The position numbers were made by a program, and so were the translations under genes. The notes under the pieces were generated by a model, which did no database searches, was not told the origin of the DNA, and saw only the letters and a list, made by a program, of their open reading frames with translations. 64,000 nucleotides of DNA from Halorubrum sp. DM2 (GTDB lineage Archaea > Halobacteriota > Halobacteria > Halobacteriales > Haloferacaceae): positions 2,263,020-2,327,019 of the forward strand of contig NZ_LR594487.1 in the NCBI RefSeq assembly GCF_901686465.1, given 5' to 3'. Positions 1 to 8,549 of the stretch are shown one piece after another; positions within the stretch are counted from its first letter, which is position 1, and every line of letters begins with the position of its first letter.

Positions 1-66
1 GTTCGCGGCCGGATTCGACGCGACGCGACACCGGTGTACGCGGCCTGCCGATCGCACGCCATGACG

Positions 67-178
67 TTATATACCACTATATAGAGTACGGACCCAAACG
101 TAGCCGTACCATGTTGTACGCGCTACCCCGTAGTCCTCATAGCATACTACTTAACCGGAACTCGTCTGAATTCAGGTG
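67..178 (+). promoter_or_regulatory. Promoter region of the phosphate operon
   Basis: Two AT-rich boxes (ttatatacc at 67-75 and ctatatag at 78-85) lie about 100 bases upstream of pstS. A nearer box, tacttaacc at 147-155, sits 24-32 bases before the ATG at 179. Archaeal TATA boxes lie about 25-30 bases before the transcription start, so the nearer box would give a leaderless pstS mRNA. The distal pair may be a second promoter or a phosphate-response site. No element was matched to a known regulator. Confidence 0.45.
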
Positions 179-1204
179 ATGGCTTCCAGCCACGACGCGG
201 ACACAGCGGGAATCACGCGGCGGAAATCGCTCGCGGCGCTCGCCGGCGCGGGGGCGCTCGGGCTCGCGGGCTGTACCTCCGGAGGCGATGGCGACGACTC
301 CGGAAACCTCTCCGGAGACATCCGGATCTCCGGGAGTAGTACCGTCTACCCGGTCGCTCAGGAGGTTACCCGCTCGTTCGCCGAACAGAACCCCGACGTG
401 AGCTTCAACCTCACTCGCGACGGCAGCGGCGGCGGGTTCGAGAACGTGTTCATCCCCGGCGACAGCGACCTCAACAACTCGAGCCGACCGATCCAGGACG
501 AGGAAATTCAGCGCTGCCGCGACAACGACATCGAACCGGTCGAGTTCTTCGTCGCGCAGGACGCACTGACCGTCGTCGTCAACAACGAGGCCGACTTCAT
601 CGACGAGATCTCGCTGGAGGACCTCCGCACCATCTGGTCGCCGGACACCGCCCCCGAACTGTGGAGCGACGTCAACCCGGATTGGCCCGACGAGCCGTTC
701 GACCTCTACGGCCCGGCGAGCACGTCGGGGACGTACGACTATTTCATCGAGGCGGTGATCGGAGAGACCGAGGCGGATCAGGACATCCGCGAGGACTTCG
801 AGGGGACCGAGGAGGACGACCTGATCGCGCAGGGCGTCCAGGGCAACCAGTACGCGTTCGGGTATCTCCCCTTCGCGTACTACACGAACAACCCCGACTC
901 GGTCAAGGCGCTCAGCCTCAGCGAGGGCGGCAGCGACCCGGTCGAACCGAGCCTTGAAGGCGCACAGAGCGGGAACTACCCGCTCGCCCGCCCCCTGTTC
1001 TTCTACGGTCACATGGGCAAGATCCAGGAGAAGAACCACCTCCAGGAGTTCCTCGAGTACTACATCAACGAGGCCGCGGAGGACTACATCGCGCAGGATA
1101 TCGGCTACGTCCCGAGCAGTCAGGACATGGTCGACGCCAACCTCGAGAACCTCGAAGCGGCGATTGCCGGCGAATACGAGTTCGAACCGATCTCGACGCG
1201 ATAG
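179..1204 (+). CDS. pstS: Phosphate ABC transporter substrate-binding lipoprotein PstS
   Basis: Binds extracellular phosphate and delivers it to the PstCA permease. The N-terminus has a twin-arginine signal (RRKSLAALAG, from residue 14) and a lipobox LAGC with Cys32, so the mature protein is probably a Tat-exported, lipid-anchored receptor, as usual in haloarchaea. The phosphate-binding loop SGSSTVYPVAQ follows shortly after. A GTG at 176 is in frame directly before the ATG at 179; ATG is preferred because it fits a leaderless start from the TATA-like box 24-32 bases upstream. It is the first gene of the pst-phoU operon. At 341 residues it has normal family length. Confidence 0.95.
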   Translation: MASSHDADTAGITRRKSLAALAGAGALGLAGCTSGGDGDDSGNLSGDIRISGSSTVYPVAQEVTRSFAEQNPDVSFNLTRDGSGGGFENVFIPGDSDLNNSSRPIQDEEIQRCRDNDIEPVEFFVAQDALTVVVNNEADFIDEISLEDLRTIWSPDTAPELWSDVNPDWPDEPFDLYGPASTSGTYDYFIEAVIGETEADQDIREDFEGTEEDDLIAQGVQGNQYAFGYLPFAYYTNNPDSVKALSLSEGGSDPVEPSLEGAQSGNYPLARPLFFYGHMGKIQEKNHLQEFLEYYINEAAEDYIAQDIGYVPSSQDMVDANLENLEAAIAGEYEFEPISTR

Positions 1205-1274
1205 TAGGGCCGATCCCGCTCTACTAACGCAATAATCAATAGGGACGTTGTCCTGACCAAATTCATGGGCCATC

Positions 1275-2210
1275 ATGAGTAGCGAATCGAACGAGGCGAA
1301 GTCGCTCCAGCGCAGCGGATTCGTCGTCCGCAAGGAGCGGTTCTATGGCCGTTTGATCGCGGCGTGCGCCGTCCTGACGATCGCCGTGACCGTCGGAATC
1401 ATCCTGGCACTGTCGGGACGCGCGTTCTCGTTCTGGTCGCAGATCTCGCCGGTCGCGTACTTCACCGGAACGAGCTGGAGTCCCGTCATCGCCCGGAACT
1501 ACGGCGTGCTCCCGCTGATCAGTGGGACGCTTCTCGTCACCGTCTTCTCGGCGCTGATCGCGCTGCCGATCGGTCTGGCGGCGGCGATCTATCTCAGCGA
1601 ATACGCGAGCGATAGAGCCCGCTCGATACTGAAACCGGCTCTGGAGATCCTCGCCGGCGTGCCAACCGTCATCTACGGCTACATGGCGCTCGTGTACATC
1701 ACGCCGTTCTTCAAGGGGATCTTCCCGTCACTCCGCACGTTCAACGTGCTCTCGGCGAGCATCGTCGTCGGGATCATGATCATTCCGATGGTCTCCTCCA
1801 TCAGCGAGGACGCGCTGAGCGCGGTCCCGGACAGCCTCCGACAGGGCGGCTACGGGCTCGGGTCGACGAAGTTCGACGTCTCGACGAAGATCGTCGTCCC
1901 GTCGGCGACCTCCGGGATCGTCGCGTCGTACGTGCTCGCGATTTCGCGGGCGATCGGCGAGACGATGGCCGTCACGATGGCGATGGGCATGAGCCCGCAG
2001 ATGCCGTACTTCCCGGACGTCTTCCGGAACCTCGCGGAGTCGGGACAGACCATCACGGCGGCGATGGTCCAGATCGCCAACGCGGACTCGCTCGGCAGCG
2101 GCCCCACCTACGAGGCGATGTTCGCGCTCGGCATGACGCTTTTCGCGATCACGCTGACGATGAACGTCCTCGCAGAACTGGTCAGACGGCGGTTCAGGGA
2201 GGAGTACTGA
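1275..2210 (+). CDS. pstC: Phosphate ABC transporter permease PstC
   Basis: Inner-membrane permease of the Pst phosphate importer. The 311-residue protein begins with a short cytoplasmic tail, then a first hydrophobic helix at about residues 27-50 and about five more. The conserved ABC-permease coupling loop is visible near residues 177-220 (DSLRQGGYGLGSTKF, then SRAIGETMAV), which contacts the ATPase PstB. It lies 70 bases after pstS and one base before pstA, so the two permease genes are likely translationally coupled. The length is ordinary for PstC. Confidence 0.95.
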   Translation: MSSESNEAKSLQRSGFVVRKERFYGRLIAACAVLTIAVTVGIILALSGRAFSFWSQISPVAYFTGTSWSPVIARNYGVLPLISGTLLVTVFSALIALPIGLAAAIYLSEYASDRARSILKPALEILAGVPTVIYGYMALVYITPFFKGIFPSLRTFNVLSASIVVGIMIIPMVSSISEDALSAVPDSLRQGGYGLGSTKFDVSTKIVVPSATSGIVASYVLAISRAIGETMAVTMAMGMSPQMPYFPDVFRNLAESGQTITAAMVQIANADSLGSGPTYEAMFALGMTLFAITLTMNVLAELVRRRFREEY

Positions 2211-2211
2211 T

Positions 2212-3834
2212 ATGGCAACCGAAGAGAGCACAAGCGACCAACTCGGACGAAGCACCGCGCTCCGACTCCAGCAGCTGAAGGGACAGCTCTTCGAGGTCGC
2301 GCTCGTCGCGGCGACGCTCGTCGGCATCCTCGCATTGCTCGCGTTGTTCGTACAGATCTCGAGCGACGCGTTCCAGCCGCAAACCGCGTCGCCCGCGTGG
2401 TTCCTCGTCTACCTCGGTACGCTCGTTGGGCCGACGGCTGCGTTCACGCTGTACGCCCGCCGGAGACCGGCGGTTCGGGAGACGAACGCCAAGGCGTTCG
2501 CGGCGGTGTTCGGCGGGCTCCTGTTGAGCTTCGTCGTCTACGTCGTCGTCGACTCGCTCAGCCCGTACGACGTGTTCATCTACGCATTCTTCGCGTCGCT
2601 TCTGCCGGCGCTCGTCGTCGGGTACGACCGGACGACGGGCGACCGGAGGTACACCGGCCCGGCGATCCCCGCGTCGATCACCGTCGGTATCGCCGTCGCG
2701 GCGCTGCTGTACGACTTCGTCCGTGGCCCGATCGGCGTCGCCGCGGAGTGGATCATGTACGTCGGCCTGGTCACTGTCCCAGCGGCGTTCCTTGTCGGGA
2801 CGTTGACCGCGTCCCGTCGCGGTCGCCGTTCCGGTGCCCTCGCTGGGGGGATCGTCGCCGCCGGCGGCCTCGCGGTCGCCGTCGCGTCGATCGCCACCGG
2901 GACCAACGCGTCGCTCTTGGTTGTCCTCTACTCGATGTTCGCCGTCCCCACCGGCTACGTCCTCTGGCGGTCGATCCGGACGGACCCGGAGGGACGCGTC
3001 GGCGTCGCGGGACCGTTCGTCCTCCTCGGCGGCACGCTGGTCGGTGCCGCGCTCGTCGAGCAGTTCGGGATCCGGAACCCGGACACGTTCCTCACGCCGA
3101 ACCTACTCTTACAGTCGTGGGACGGCTTGACCGCGAGCAACGCGGGCGTCTACCCGCAGATCGTCGGATCGATCATCATCGTCGGCTTCATGGCGGTCCT
3201 CGCGTTCCCGGTCGGGATCGGCGCGGCCATCTACTTGGAGGAGTACGCGCCGGACACCGGGCTCCGCGGCCGGCTCGCGACGCTCCTAGAGATCAACATC
3301 TCGAATCTGGCCGGCGTTCCGTCAGTCGTGTACGGGCTCCTCGGACTCGCGTTGTTCCGGCGGACGCTCGACTTCGGAACCGGTATCGTCGTCACCGCGT
3401 CCGGAACGCTCGGACTGCTCATCCTCCCCATCGTCATCGTCTCGACACAGGAGGCGCTGCGCTCCGTCCCCGACGACCTCCGGCAGGGGTCGTACGGCAT
3501 GGGGGCAAGCCGGTGGCAGACGCTCCGTGAGGTCGTCTTACCCGAGGCGATCCCCGGTACCCTCACCGGGACGATCCTCGCGCTGGCGCGGGCGATCGGC
3601 GAGACCGCGCCGCTCGTCATCATCGCGGTCGCGACGACGACGTACAGCCCGCCGAGCGGGCTGTTCTCCAGCGCGACGGCGCTCCCGCTACAGATATTCG
3701 CCGCGTCGGCGAACGCGAAGCCGGAGTTCCGACACGGAGTCGTCCCGGCGGCAGCGGTGGTGTTGCTGATACTAATGTTACTGATGAACGCGACGGCAAT
3801 CGTTATCCGGAACAAGTACGGACGTGAGCACTAA
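2212..3834 (+). CDS. pstA: Phosphate ABC transporter permease PstA, long form
   Basis: Second membrane subunit of the phosphate importer. The C-terminal half is a standard PstA permease with the coupling loop DDLRQGSYGMGASRW at about residue 422 followed by ARAIGETAPL. The protein is 540 residues, nearly twice the length of bacterial PstA: about 250 extra N-terminal residues form some six or seven added hydrophobic segments of unknown role. Long PstA proteins are known to me from haloarchaea, so this is probably lineage-typical rather than a recent fusion. It starts one base after the pstC stop and ends three bases before pstB. Confidence 0.93.
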   Translation: MATEESTSDQLGRSTALRLQQLKGQLFEVALVAATLVGILALLALFVQISSDAFQPQTASPAWFLVYLGTLVGPTAAFTLYARRRPAVRETNAKAFAAVFGGLLLSFVVYVVVDSLSPYDVFIYAFFASLLPALVVGYDRTTGDRRYTGPAIPASITVGIAVAALLYDFVRGPIGVAAEWIMYVGLVTVPAAFLVGTLTASRRGRRSGALAGGIVAAGGLAVAVASIATGTNASLLVVLYSMFAVPTGYVLWRSIRTDPEGRVGVAGPFVLLGGTLVGAALVEQFGIRNPDTFLTPNLLLQSWDGLTASNAGVYPQIVGSIIIVGFMAVLAFPVGIGAAIYLEEYAPDTGLRGRLATLLEINISNLAGVPSVVYGLLGLALFRRTLDFGTGIVVTASGTLGLLILPIVIVSTQEALRSVPDDLRQGSYGMGASRWQTLREVVLPEAIPGTLTGTILALARAIGETAPLVIIAVATTTYSPPSGLFSSATALPLQIFAASANAKPEFRHGVVPAAAVVLLILMLLMNATAIVIRNKYGREH

Positions 3835-3837
3835 CAA

Positions 3838-4674
3838 ATGAGCGAATCAGACACTTCCCCGAAGATACAGACGACGATAGAGACCGGCGACGAGGATCGC
3901 GGAAAGGCCCCCCTCGACGCCGAAGAGACGGTCATCGAGGCACGAAATCTCGATGTCTACTACGGCGAAGAACAGGCCCTGAACGGTGTCTCGATGGCGA
4001 TAAACGAACACGACGTGACCGCGCTGATCGGCCCCTCGGGCTGCGGTAAGTCGACGTTCCTCCGATGTATCAACCGGATGAACGACATGATCGATGTCTG
4101 TCGCGTCGAGGGCGACGTGGAGTTCAACGGCAAGAACGTCTACGACGACGACGTCGACCCCGTCGCCCTGCGCCGAAAGATCGGAATCGTGTTCCAGAAG
4201 CCGAACCCGTTCCCGAAGTCGATCCGCGAGAACGTCGCGTACGGCCTGAAAATTCAGGGATACGAGGGCGATGTCGACGAGCGCGTCGAGGAGTCGCTCA
4301 GGCGCGCCGCGCTGTGGGACGAGGTGAAAGACCAACTCGGCTCCTCGGGGCTTGACCTGTCGGGCGGCCAGCAACAGCGGCTCTGTATCGCCCGCGCCAT
4401 CGCCCCGGACCCGGAAGTCATCCTGATGGACGAGCCGACCTCGGCGCTCGATCCGGTCGCGGCCTCGAAGATCGAGGACCTGATCGACGACCTCGCCGAG
4501 GAGTACACGGTGATCATCGTCACGCACAACATGCAGCAGGCGGCGCGCATCTCCGACCGGACGGCCGTCTTCCTCACCGGCGGCGAGTTGGTCGAGTACG
4601 ACGACACCGCGAAGATATTCGAGGACCCCGAAGAGCAGCGCGTCGAGGACTACATCACGGGGAAGTTCGGATAG
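3838..4674 (+). CDS. pstB: Phosphate ABC transporter ATP-binding protein PstB
   Basis: Cytoplasmic ATPase that powers phosphate import. Walker [10 protein letters not shown], signature LSGGQQQR, Walker [12 protein letters not shown] and the switch His in IVTHNMQQA are all intact. The middle segment with [18 protein letters not shown] is characteristic of PstB. A variable acidic N-terminal tail of about 30 residues precedes the ATPase core. The gene starts three bases after pstA, and its stop codon is followed immediately by the phoU ATG. Confidence 0.96.
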   Translation: MSESDTSPKIQTTIETGDEDRGKAPLDAEETVIEARNLDVYYGEEQALNGVSMAINEHDVTALIGPSGCGKSTFLRCINRMNDMIDVCRVEGDVEFNGKNVYDDDVDPVALRRKIGIVFQKPNPFPKSIRENVAYGLKIQGYEGDVDERVEESLRRAALWDEVKDQLGSSGLDLSGGQQQRLCIARAIAPDPEVILMDEPTSALDPVAASKIEDLIDDLAEEYTVIIVTHNMQQAARISDRTAVFLTGGELVEYDDTAKIFEDPEEQRVEDYITGKFG

Positions 4675-5391
4675 ATGCCCAGAGAAAACTACCAGGAGCG
4701 GCTCGACGACCTCCGGGACGGCGTGGTCGAGATGGGCGAGACCGTCTGCGACCGCCTCGACGACGCGGTCGCGGCGGCGGTGTCGGGCGACGACGACCTC
4801 GCCCGCTCGGTGATCGAGGGAGACCACGAGGTGAACGAGACGTACCTCGCCTTGGAGGACGAGTGTACGGAGCTACTGGCCCTCCAGCAGCCTGTGGCCG
4901 GCGATCTGCGGCTCGTCGCCGCCTCCTTCAAGATCATCACGGACCTCGAACGCGTCGCCGACCTCGCGACGAACCTCGCGGACTACGGCGGTCCCGAGGG
5001 CGGCGTCCACCCGGCGGTGGACGTGCGGCGACTCGGCGAGGCGGCCCGCGAGATGGTGGCGGACGCGGTCGCCGCCTACGCGGCGCGGGACTCGGCCGCC
5101 TGCCGCGACATCGCCGCCCGCGACGACGACTTCGACGAGCGGTGCCGCCGCGCGAGCGAGGCCGTCGTCCGCGAGCTGCTGGAGGCCGACCGTGCCCGCA
5201 GCGAGGCGCGAGACGCCGACGGCGACACGGACGACGGCGCGACCGACGACGAGGCGCTCGAAGCCTCGCTCGACGAGGTGTCACAGGCGCTGCTCGCCGT
5301 GCGCGACCTCGAACGGATCGCCGACCACGCGGTCAACATCGCGGCGCGGACCCTGTACATGGTCGAAAACGACGACGAACTGATCTACTGA
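4675..5391 (+). CDS. phoU: Phosphate signalling regulator PhoU
   Basis: PhoU proteins connect the Pst transporter to phosphate-dependent control and limit uptake. The 238-residue sequence has two PhoU helical repeats, each with the typical E/DxxxD metal-binding pattern (LERVADLATNLADY near 84-97 and LERIADHAVNIAARTLYM near the C-terminus). They are separated by an acidic, low-complexity linker around residues 165-195. It abuts pstB with no spacer and closes the operon. Confidence 0.93.
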   Translation: MPRENYQERLDDLRDGVVEMGETVCDRLDDAVAAAVSGDDDLARSVIEGDHEVNETYLALEDECTELLALQQPVAGDLRLVAASFKIITDLERVADLATNLADYGGPEGGVHPAVDVRRLGEAAREMVADAVAAYAARDSAACRDIAARDDDFDERCRRASEAVVRELLEADRARSEARDADGDTDDGATDDEALEASLDEVSQALLAVRDLERIADHAVNIAARTLYMVENDDELIY

Positions 5392-5443
5392 GGGCGGTCC
5401 GCCCCGCGGCGGGCGGTTCACGACGGAACACGACACACAACAC

Positions 5444-5905
5444 ATGACATCCACTGACACCGCGGACGACGAAACGGCGACCGACGAGACGACCATCCTC
5501 ACGTTCATGTGCGTCCGCAATGCCGGGCGCAGCCAGATGGCGACGGCGTTCGCCGAACGCGAGCGCGACCGACGCGGGCTCGGCGACCGCGTCGAGATCC
5601 GGACCGGCGGTACTGACCCCGCCGAGTCCGTCCACGAGGTCGTCGTCGAGGCGCTCGCGGAAGTCGGTCTCGACGCGAACGGCCGGACGCCGCAAGCGAT
5701 CTCCGACGCGGCGCTCGCCGAGTCGGACTTCGTCGCCACGATGGGCTGTTCGACGCTCGACTTAGAGACCGTCGACACCGACGACTGGGCGCTCGACGAC
5801 CCGGGCGAGCAGCCGATCGAGGCGGTCCGCGAGATCCGCGACGAGATCGAACGGCGTGTGATCGCCGTCTTCGACGAGCGGTTCGGCGAGTTCGACGGCG
5901 AGTAG
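5444..5905 (+). CDS. Low-molecular-weight phosphatase / arsenate reductase-like protein
   Basis: A 153-residue protein of the LMW protein-tyrosine-phosphatase/ArsC superfamily. The catalytic P-loop CVRNAGRS (CX5R-S) starts near residue 25 and fits an enzyme acting on arsenate or phosphoprotein. The C-terminal segment DDWALDDPGEQPIEAVREIR carries the conserved aspartate region seen in ArsC. It follows phoU on the same strand by 52 bases, so it may be co-transcribed with phosphate uptake, which would suit arsenate detoxification because arsenate enters by Pst. Substrate cannot be decided from sequence; a phosphatase role is equally possible. Confidence 0.8.
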   Translation: MTSTDTADDETATDETTILTFMCVRNAGRSQMATAFAERERDRRGLGDRVEIRTGGTDPAESVHEVVVEALAEVGLDANGRTPQAISDAALAESDFVATMGCSTLDLETVDTDDWALDDPGEQPIEAVREIRDEIERRVIAVFDERFGEFDGE

Positions 5906-5954
5906 GACGCCCGCCTCCGGAAGTCATAATCGACTCCGTACACTGTAGTGAGGC

Positions 5955-7007
5955 GTGACCGTACTACAGGAACTCATCGGTGACCAGTCGCTCGTCGTTT
6001 GGATCGTGTTGGGCGCGATCGGGTTCCTGCTGACGTGGAAGGGCGCGAACGTTATCGAGTCGACGACCTCGAAGATCAGCGACCACTTCGGCGTCTCGCA
6101 GGCCGTTCAGGGGGGGCTCATCGTCGCGGCCGCGACGTCGTTCCCCGAACTCGCGATCATCATCATCTCGGTGCTCGTCCTCGGTGACTTCGGCGTCGGC
6201 GCTGGCGCGCTCATCGGGACGGCGGTGTTCAACATCTTGGTCATCCCGGCCGCCGTCTCCATCACGAGCGGCGACACGACGACGACGCAGGGGATCGTCT
6301 ACCGCGACGCCATCTTCTACATGGTCGCCGTCCTCGCCCTCTTCGGCGTGATCGCGCTCGGCGTCCTCGGGACCGACGGGCGGGAGATCGCGCGGATCAC
6401 CCCCCAGATGGGCGTCGGTCTGCTGGTGTTGTACGGCGTGTACGTCATCCTCCTCGCCGGCGGCAAGAGCGGCGCATCGGACCTGAAGCGGACCGAATCG
6501 GCGAACCTCCCGAAACAGGTCGGGCTGTTCGCGGCCGGGCTAGTCGTCGTGCTCGTCGGCGTCGAGTCGATGGTCACCATGACGGTGCAGATCTCCGAGG
6601 CGCTTGACGCGCCGTCGTTCCTCGTCTCCGTGACGTTGCTGTCGGCGATGAGTTCGTTCCCCGACCTGCTCGTCGGCGTGAAGATGGGCAAAGCCGGCGA
6701 CAAACGGGCGGCGGTCGCCAACGTCTTCGGGACGAACACGTTCAACCTCGTCGCTGCGCTGCCGATCGGCGTCATCCTCGCCGGCGGCGTCTCGATCGGC
6801 TTCCTCACCTCCGTGCCGCTCCTCCTGTTCCTGTTTTACACCACCCTCGCCGTGGTGGTGATGGCCGCGACGGAGTTCGAGATCACCACCGAGGAGGGGT
6901 ACGTCTTCCTCGCGATGTACTTCGCCTTCCTCGGCTGGATGACGACCGAGGCGCTCGGGGTCACCACGCTGCTGACCGAATCGACGCTCCGGACGATCGT
7001 CGGGTGA
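5955..7007 (+). CDS. Sodium/calcium-type cation antiporter (CaCA family)
   Basis: Membrane antiporter of the CaCA family (YrbG/CaxA type), expected to expel Ca2+ or another cation in exchange for Na+ or H+. The 350-residue protein has about ten hydrophobic helices and the two inverted alpha repeats that form the ion site: AAATSFPELAI near 55-65 and LLSAMSSFPDLLVG near 226-239. The start is GTG at 5955; no in-frame ATG is near, and an AT-rich box (tcataatcg, about 5925) lies 25-30 bases upstream. It appears to be transcribed alone. Confidence 0.85.
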   Translation: MTVLQELIGDQSLVVWIVLGAIGFLLTWKGANVIESTTSKISDHFGVSQAVQGGLIVAAATSFPELAIIIISVLVLGDFGVGAGALIGTAVFNILVIPAAVSITSGDTTTTQGIVYRDAIFYMVAVLALFGVIALGVLGTDGREIARITPQMGVGLLVLYGVYVILLAGGKSGASDLKRTESANLPKQVGLFAAGLVVVLVGVESMVTMTVQISEALDAPSFLVSVTLLSAMSSFPDLLVGVKMGKAGDKRAAVANVFGTNTFNLVAALPIGVILAGGVSIGFLTSVPLLLFLFYTTLAVVVMAATEFEITTEEGYVFLAMYFAFLGWMTTEALGVTTLLTESTLRTIVG

Positions 7008-7052
7008 CGGGCGCGCTCGCCGCCCGGGACCGGACTCCTCCGTGGCAAGCGA

Positions 7053-7988
7053 TCACTCCGTCCGAACGCGAACCTCGATCCCGTCGCCGTCGGTGACGGC
7101 GATCCCGTCGTCGCGCTCGTCGACGGCGACCTCGCGCTCGGCCGCGACCGCGTCGAGCCGGACGCGCACCGCGTCCAGCGCGGCCTCGTCGGGCACGACT
7201 ACCTCGAACCACGCGAGACCGCGTCCGGCCGCCGACGTCGTCCGCCCTCGCCACGTGTTCGCGCCGAGGTGGTGGTGGTAGCCGCCGGCCGCGACGAACC
7301 GCACGTCCGGGCCGGTCATCCCGACCTCGAAGCCGAGGCCGTCGACGTAGACCGCCTCGAACGCCGACAGCGAGGTCACTTCGAGGTGGACGTGGCCGAC
7401 GTCGGTGTCGGCCGGAGCGCGGTCGACGAGGTCAGTGGAGGCGGTCTCGCCCGCTTCCGTTTCGCCGGCCGCGGCCTCCTCCGCCTCCGTTTCCTCGGCC
7501 GCCGCCGCGGCGACCCCCTCGACGTCGAGCGGCTCGGTCGCCATCCGCACCGCGCCGCTCTCGTCGACCGGCCACTCCTCCCGCGGCCGGTCGCGGTATA
7601 TCTCCACGCCGTTGCCCTCGGGGTCGTCGAGGTACAGCGCCTCGCTGACGAGGTGATCCGAGCCACCGTCGAGCCGCCACCGCTCCCGGACCCGGCCCAG
7701 CGCCTCGCCGAGCGCCGCCCGGGACGGGACTCGGAACGCGGTGTGGAAGAGCCCGGCGTCGGTCCGGCTCCGCGCCGGGCGGTCGGCGTCGCGCTCGACG
7801 ACGAGCAGGGGCGTCCCGTCGACTCCGAGCGTCGCGCGCTCGGCCGCGCGGTCGAGAACCGCGAGACCAACCACGTCCCGGTAGAACGCGGTCGTCTCGT
7901 CGAGGTCGGCGACCCGGAGCGCCGCGCGGCCGATGCGCGTCCCCGCGGGGAGTCGGTCGGCGTCGTCGCGCTCGGCACGATCGGTCAT
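7053..7988 (-). CDS. VOC-family ring-cleavage dioxygenase / glyoxalase-like protein
   Basis: A 311-residue protein with two vicinal-oxygen-chelate units, as in CatE-type catechol 2,3-dioxygenases. The first begins GRAALRVADLDETTAFYRDV (about residues 18-37) and ends with DPEGNGVEIYRDRP; the second begins DVGHVHLEVTSL and contains GYHHHLGANTW, with candidate metal-binding His residues. An acidic, Ala/Glu-rich linker joins them. The frame stays open to 8348, but homology starts at MTDRAERDDAD, so the ATG at 7988 was chosen. The substrate is unknown. Confidence 0.8.
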   Translation of the reverse strand: MTDRAERDDADRLPAGTRIGRAALRVADLDETTAFYRDVVGLAVLDRAAERATLGVDGTPLLVVERDADRPARSRTDAGLFHTAFRVPSRAALGEALGRVRERWRLDGGSDHLVSEALYLDDPEGNGVEIYRDRPREEWPVDESGAVRMATEPLDVEGVAAAAAEETEAEEAAAGETEAGETASTDLVDRAPADTDVGHVHLEVTSLSAFEAVYVDGLGFEVGMTGPDVRFVAAGGYHHHLGANTWRGRTTSAAGRGLAWFEVVVPDEAALDAVRVRLDAVAAEREVAVDERDDGIAVTDGDGIEVRVRTE

Positions 7989-8129
7989 TGGACCCGTTAC
8001 GGTCGCCCGCGCGTTCAACGCGTCGGTCGCGGCGTCGGCTGCGGAAGGGCCGCGGCGACCCCCGTCCGAGCGCCCGAACCCTCCCAATCGTCCGTTAGAA
8101 TCAAGCGGACACGCGACCCAGAGTGGGGC

Positions 8130-8549
8130 ATGAGCGCCGAACAGCAGGAACGAGCCGTCCGGTGTCTGGTCGCGAAGGTCGGGCTCGACGGCCACGACCG
8201 GGGCGCACACGTGATCGCGCGGGCGTTCCGCGACGCCGGCTTCGAGGTCGTCTACTCCGGGCTCCACCGCGCGCCGGACGACATCGTTCAGGCGGCGGTA
8301 CAAGAGGACGTCGACGTGCTCGGCATCTCGATTCTCTCCGGCGCGCACAACACGCTCGTCCCGAAAGTCATCGAGGGGCTCAAAGAGTACGACGCGTTCG
8401 ACGACACCCTCGTCTTAGTCGGCGGGATCATCCCGGACGAGGACGAGACGAAGCTGAAGGAACTCGGCGTCGCAGAGGTGTTCGGGCCCGGGACGCCGAT
8501 GGAGGAGACGATCGAGTTCATCCGAAACAACGTCCCGGAGCGCGCGTAG
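8130..8549 (+). CDS. mcmA2: Methylmalonyl-CoA mutase, cobalamin-binding subunit
   Basis: Binds adenosylcobalamin for conversion of methylmalonyl-CoA to succinyl-CoA. The 139-residue protein is just the B12 domain: the base-off motif GLDGHDRGAHVIA (DxHxxG, about residues 17-29) supplies the cobalt-ligating His, and the nucleotide-loop motif ILSGAHNT and the GG of VLVGGIIPDED are present. The catalytic subunit is encoded elsewhere. The frame is open far upstream, but the family start is the ATG at 8130. The downstream gene begins on the next base after its stop, as expected for a mutase subunit and its chaperone. Confidence 0.93.
   Translation: MSAEQQERAVRCLVAKVGLDGHDRGAHVIARAFRDAGFEVVYSGLHRAPDDIVQAAVQEDVDVLGISILSGAHNTLVPKVIEGLKEYDAFDDTLVLVGGIIPDEDETKLKELGVAEVFGPGTPMEETIEFIRNNVPERA

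Noticed and set aside
7269-8129. N-terminal extension of the cobalamin-binding subunit frame
   Set aside because: It is antisense to the VOC gene and lacks similarity to mutase sequences; the family start is at 8130.
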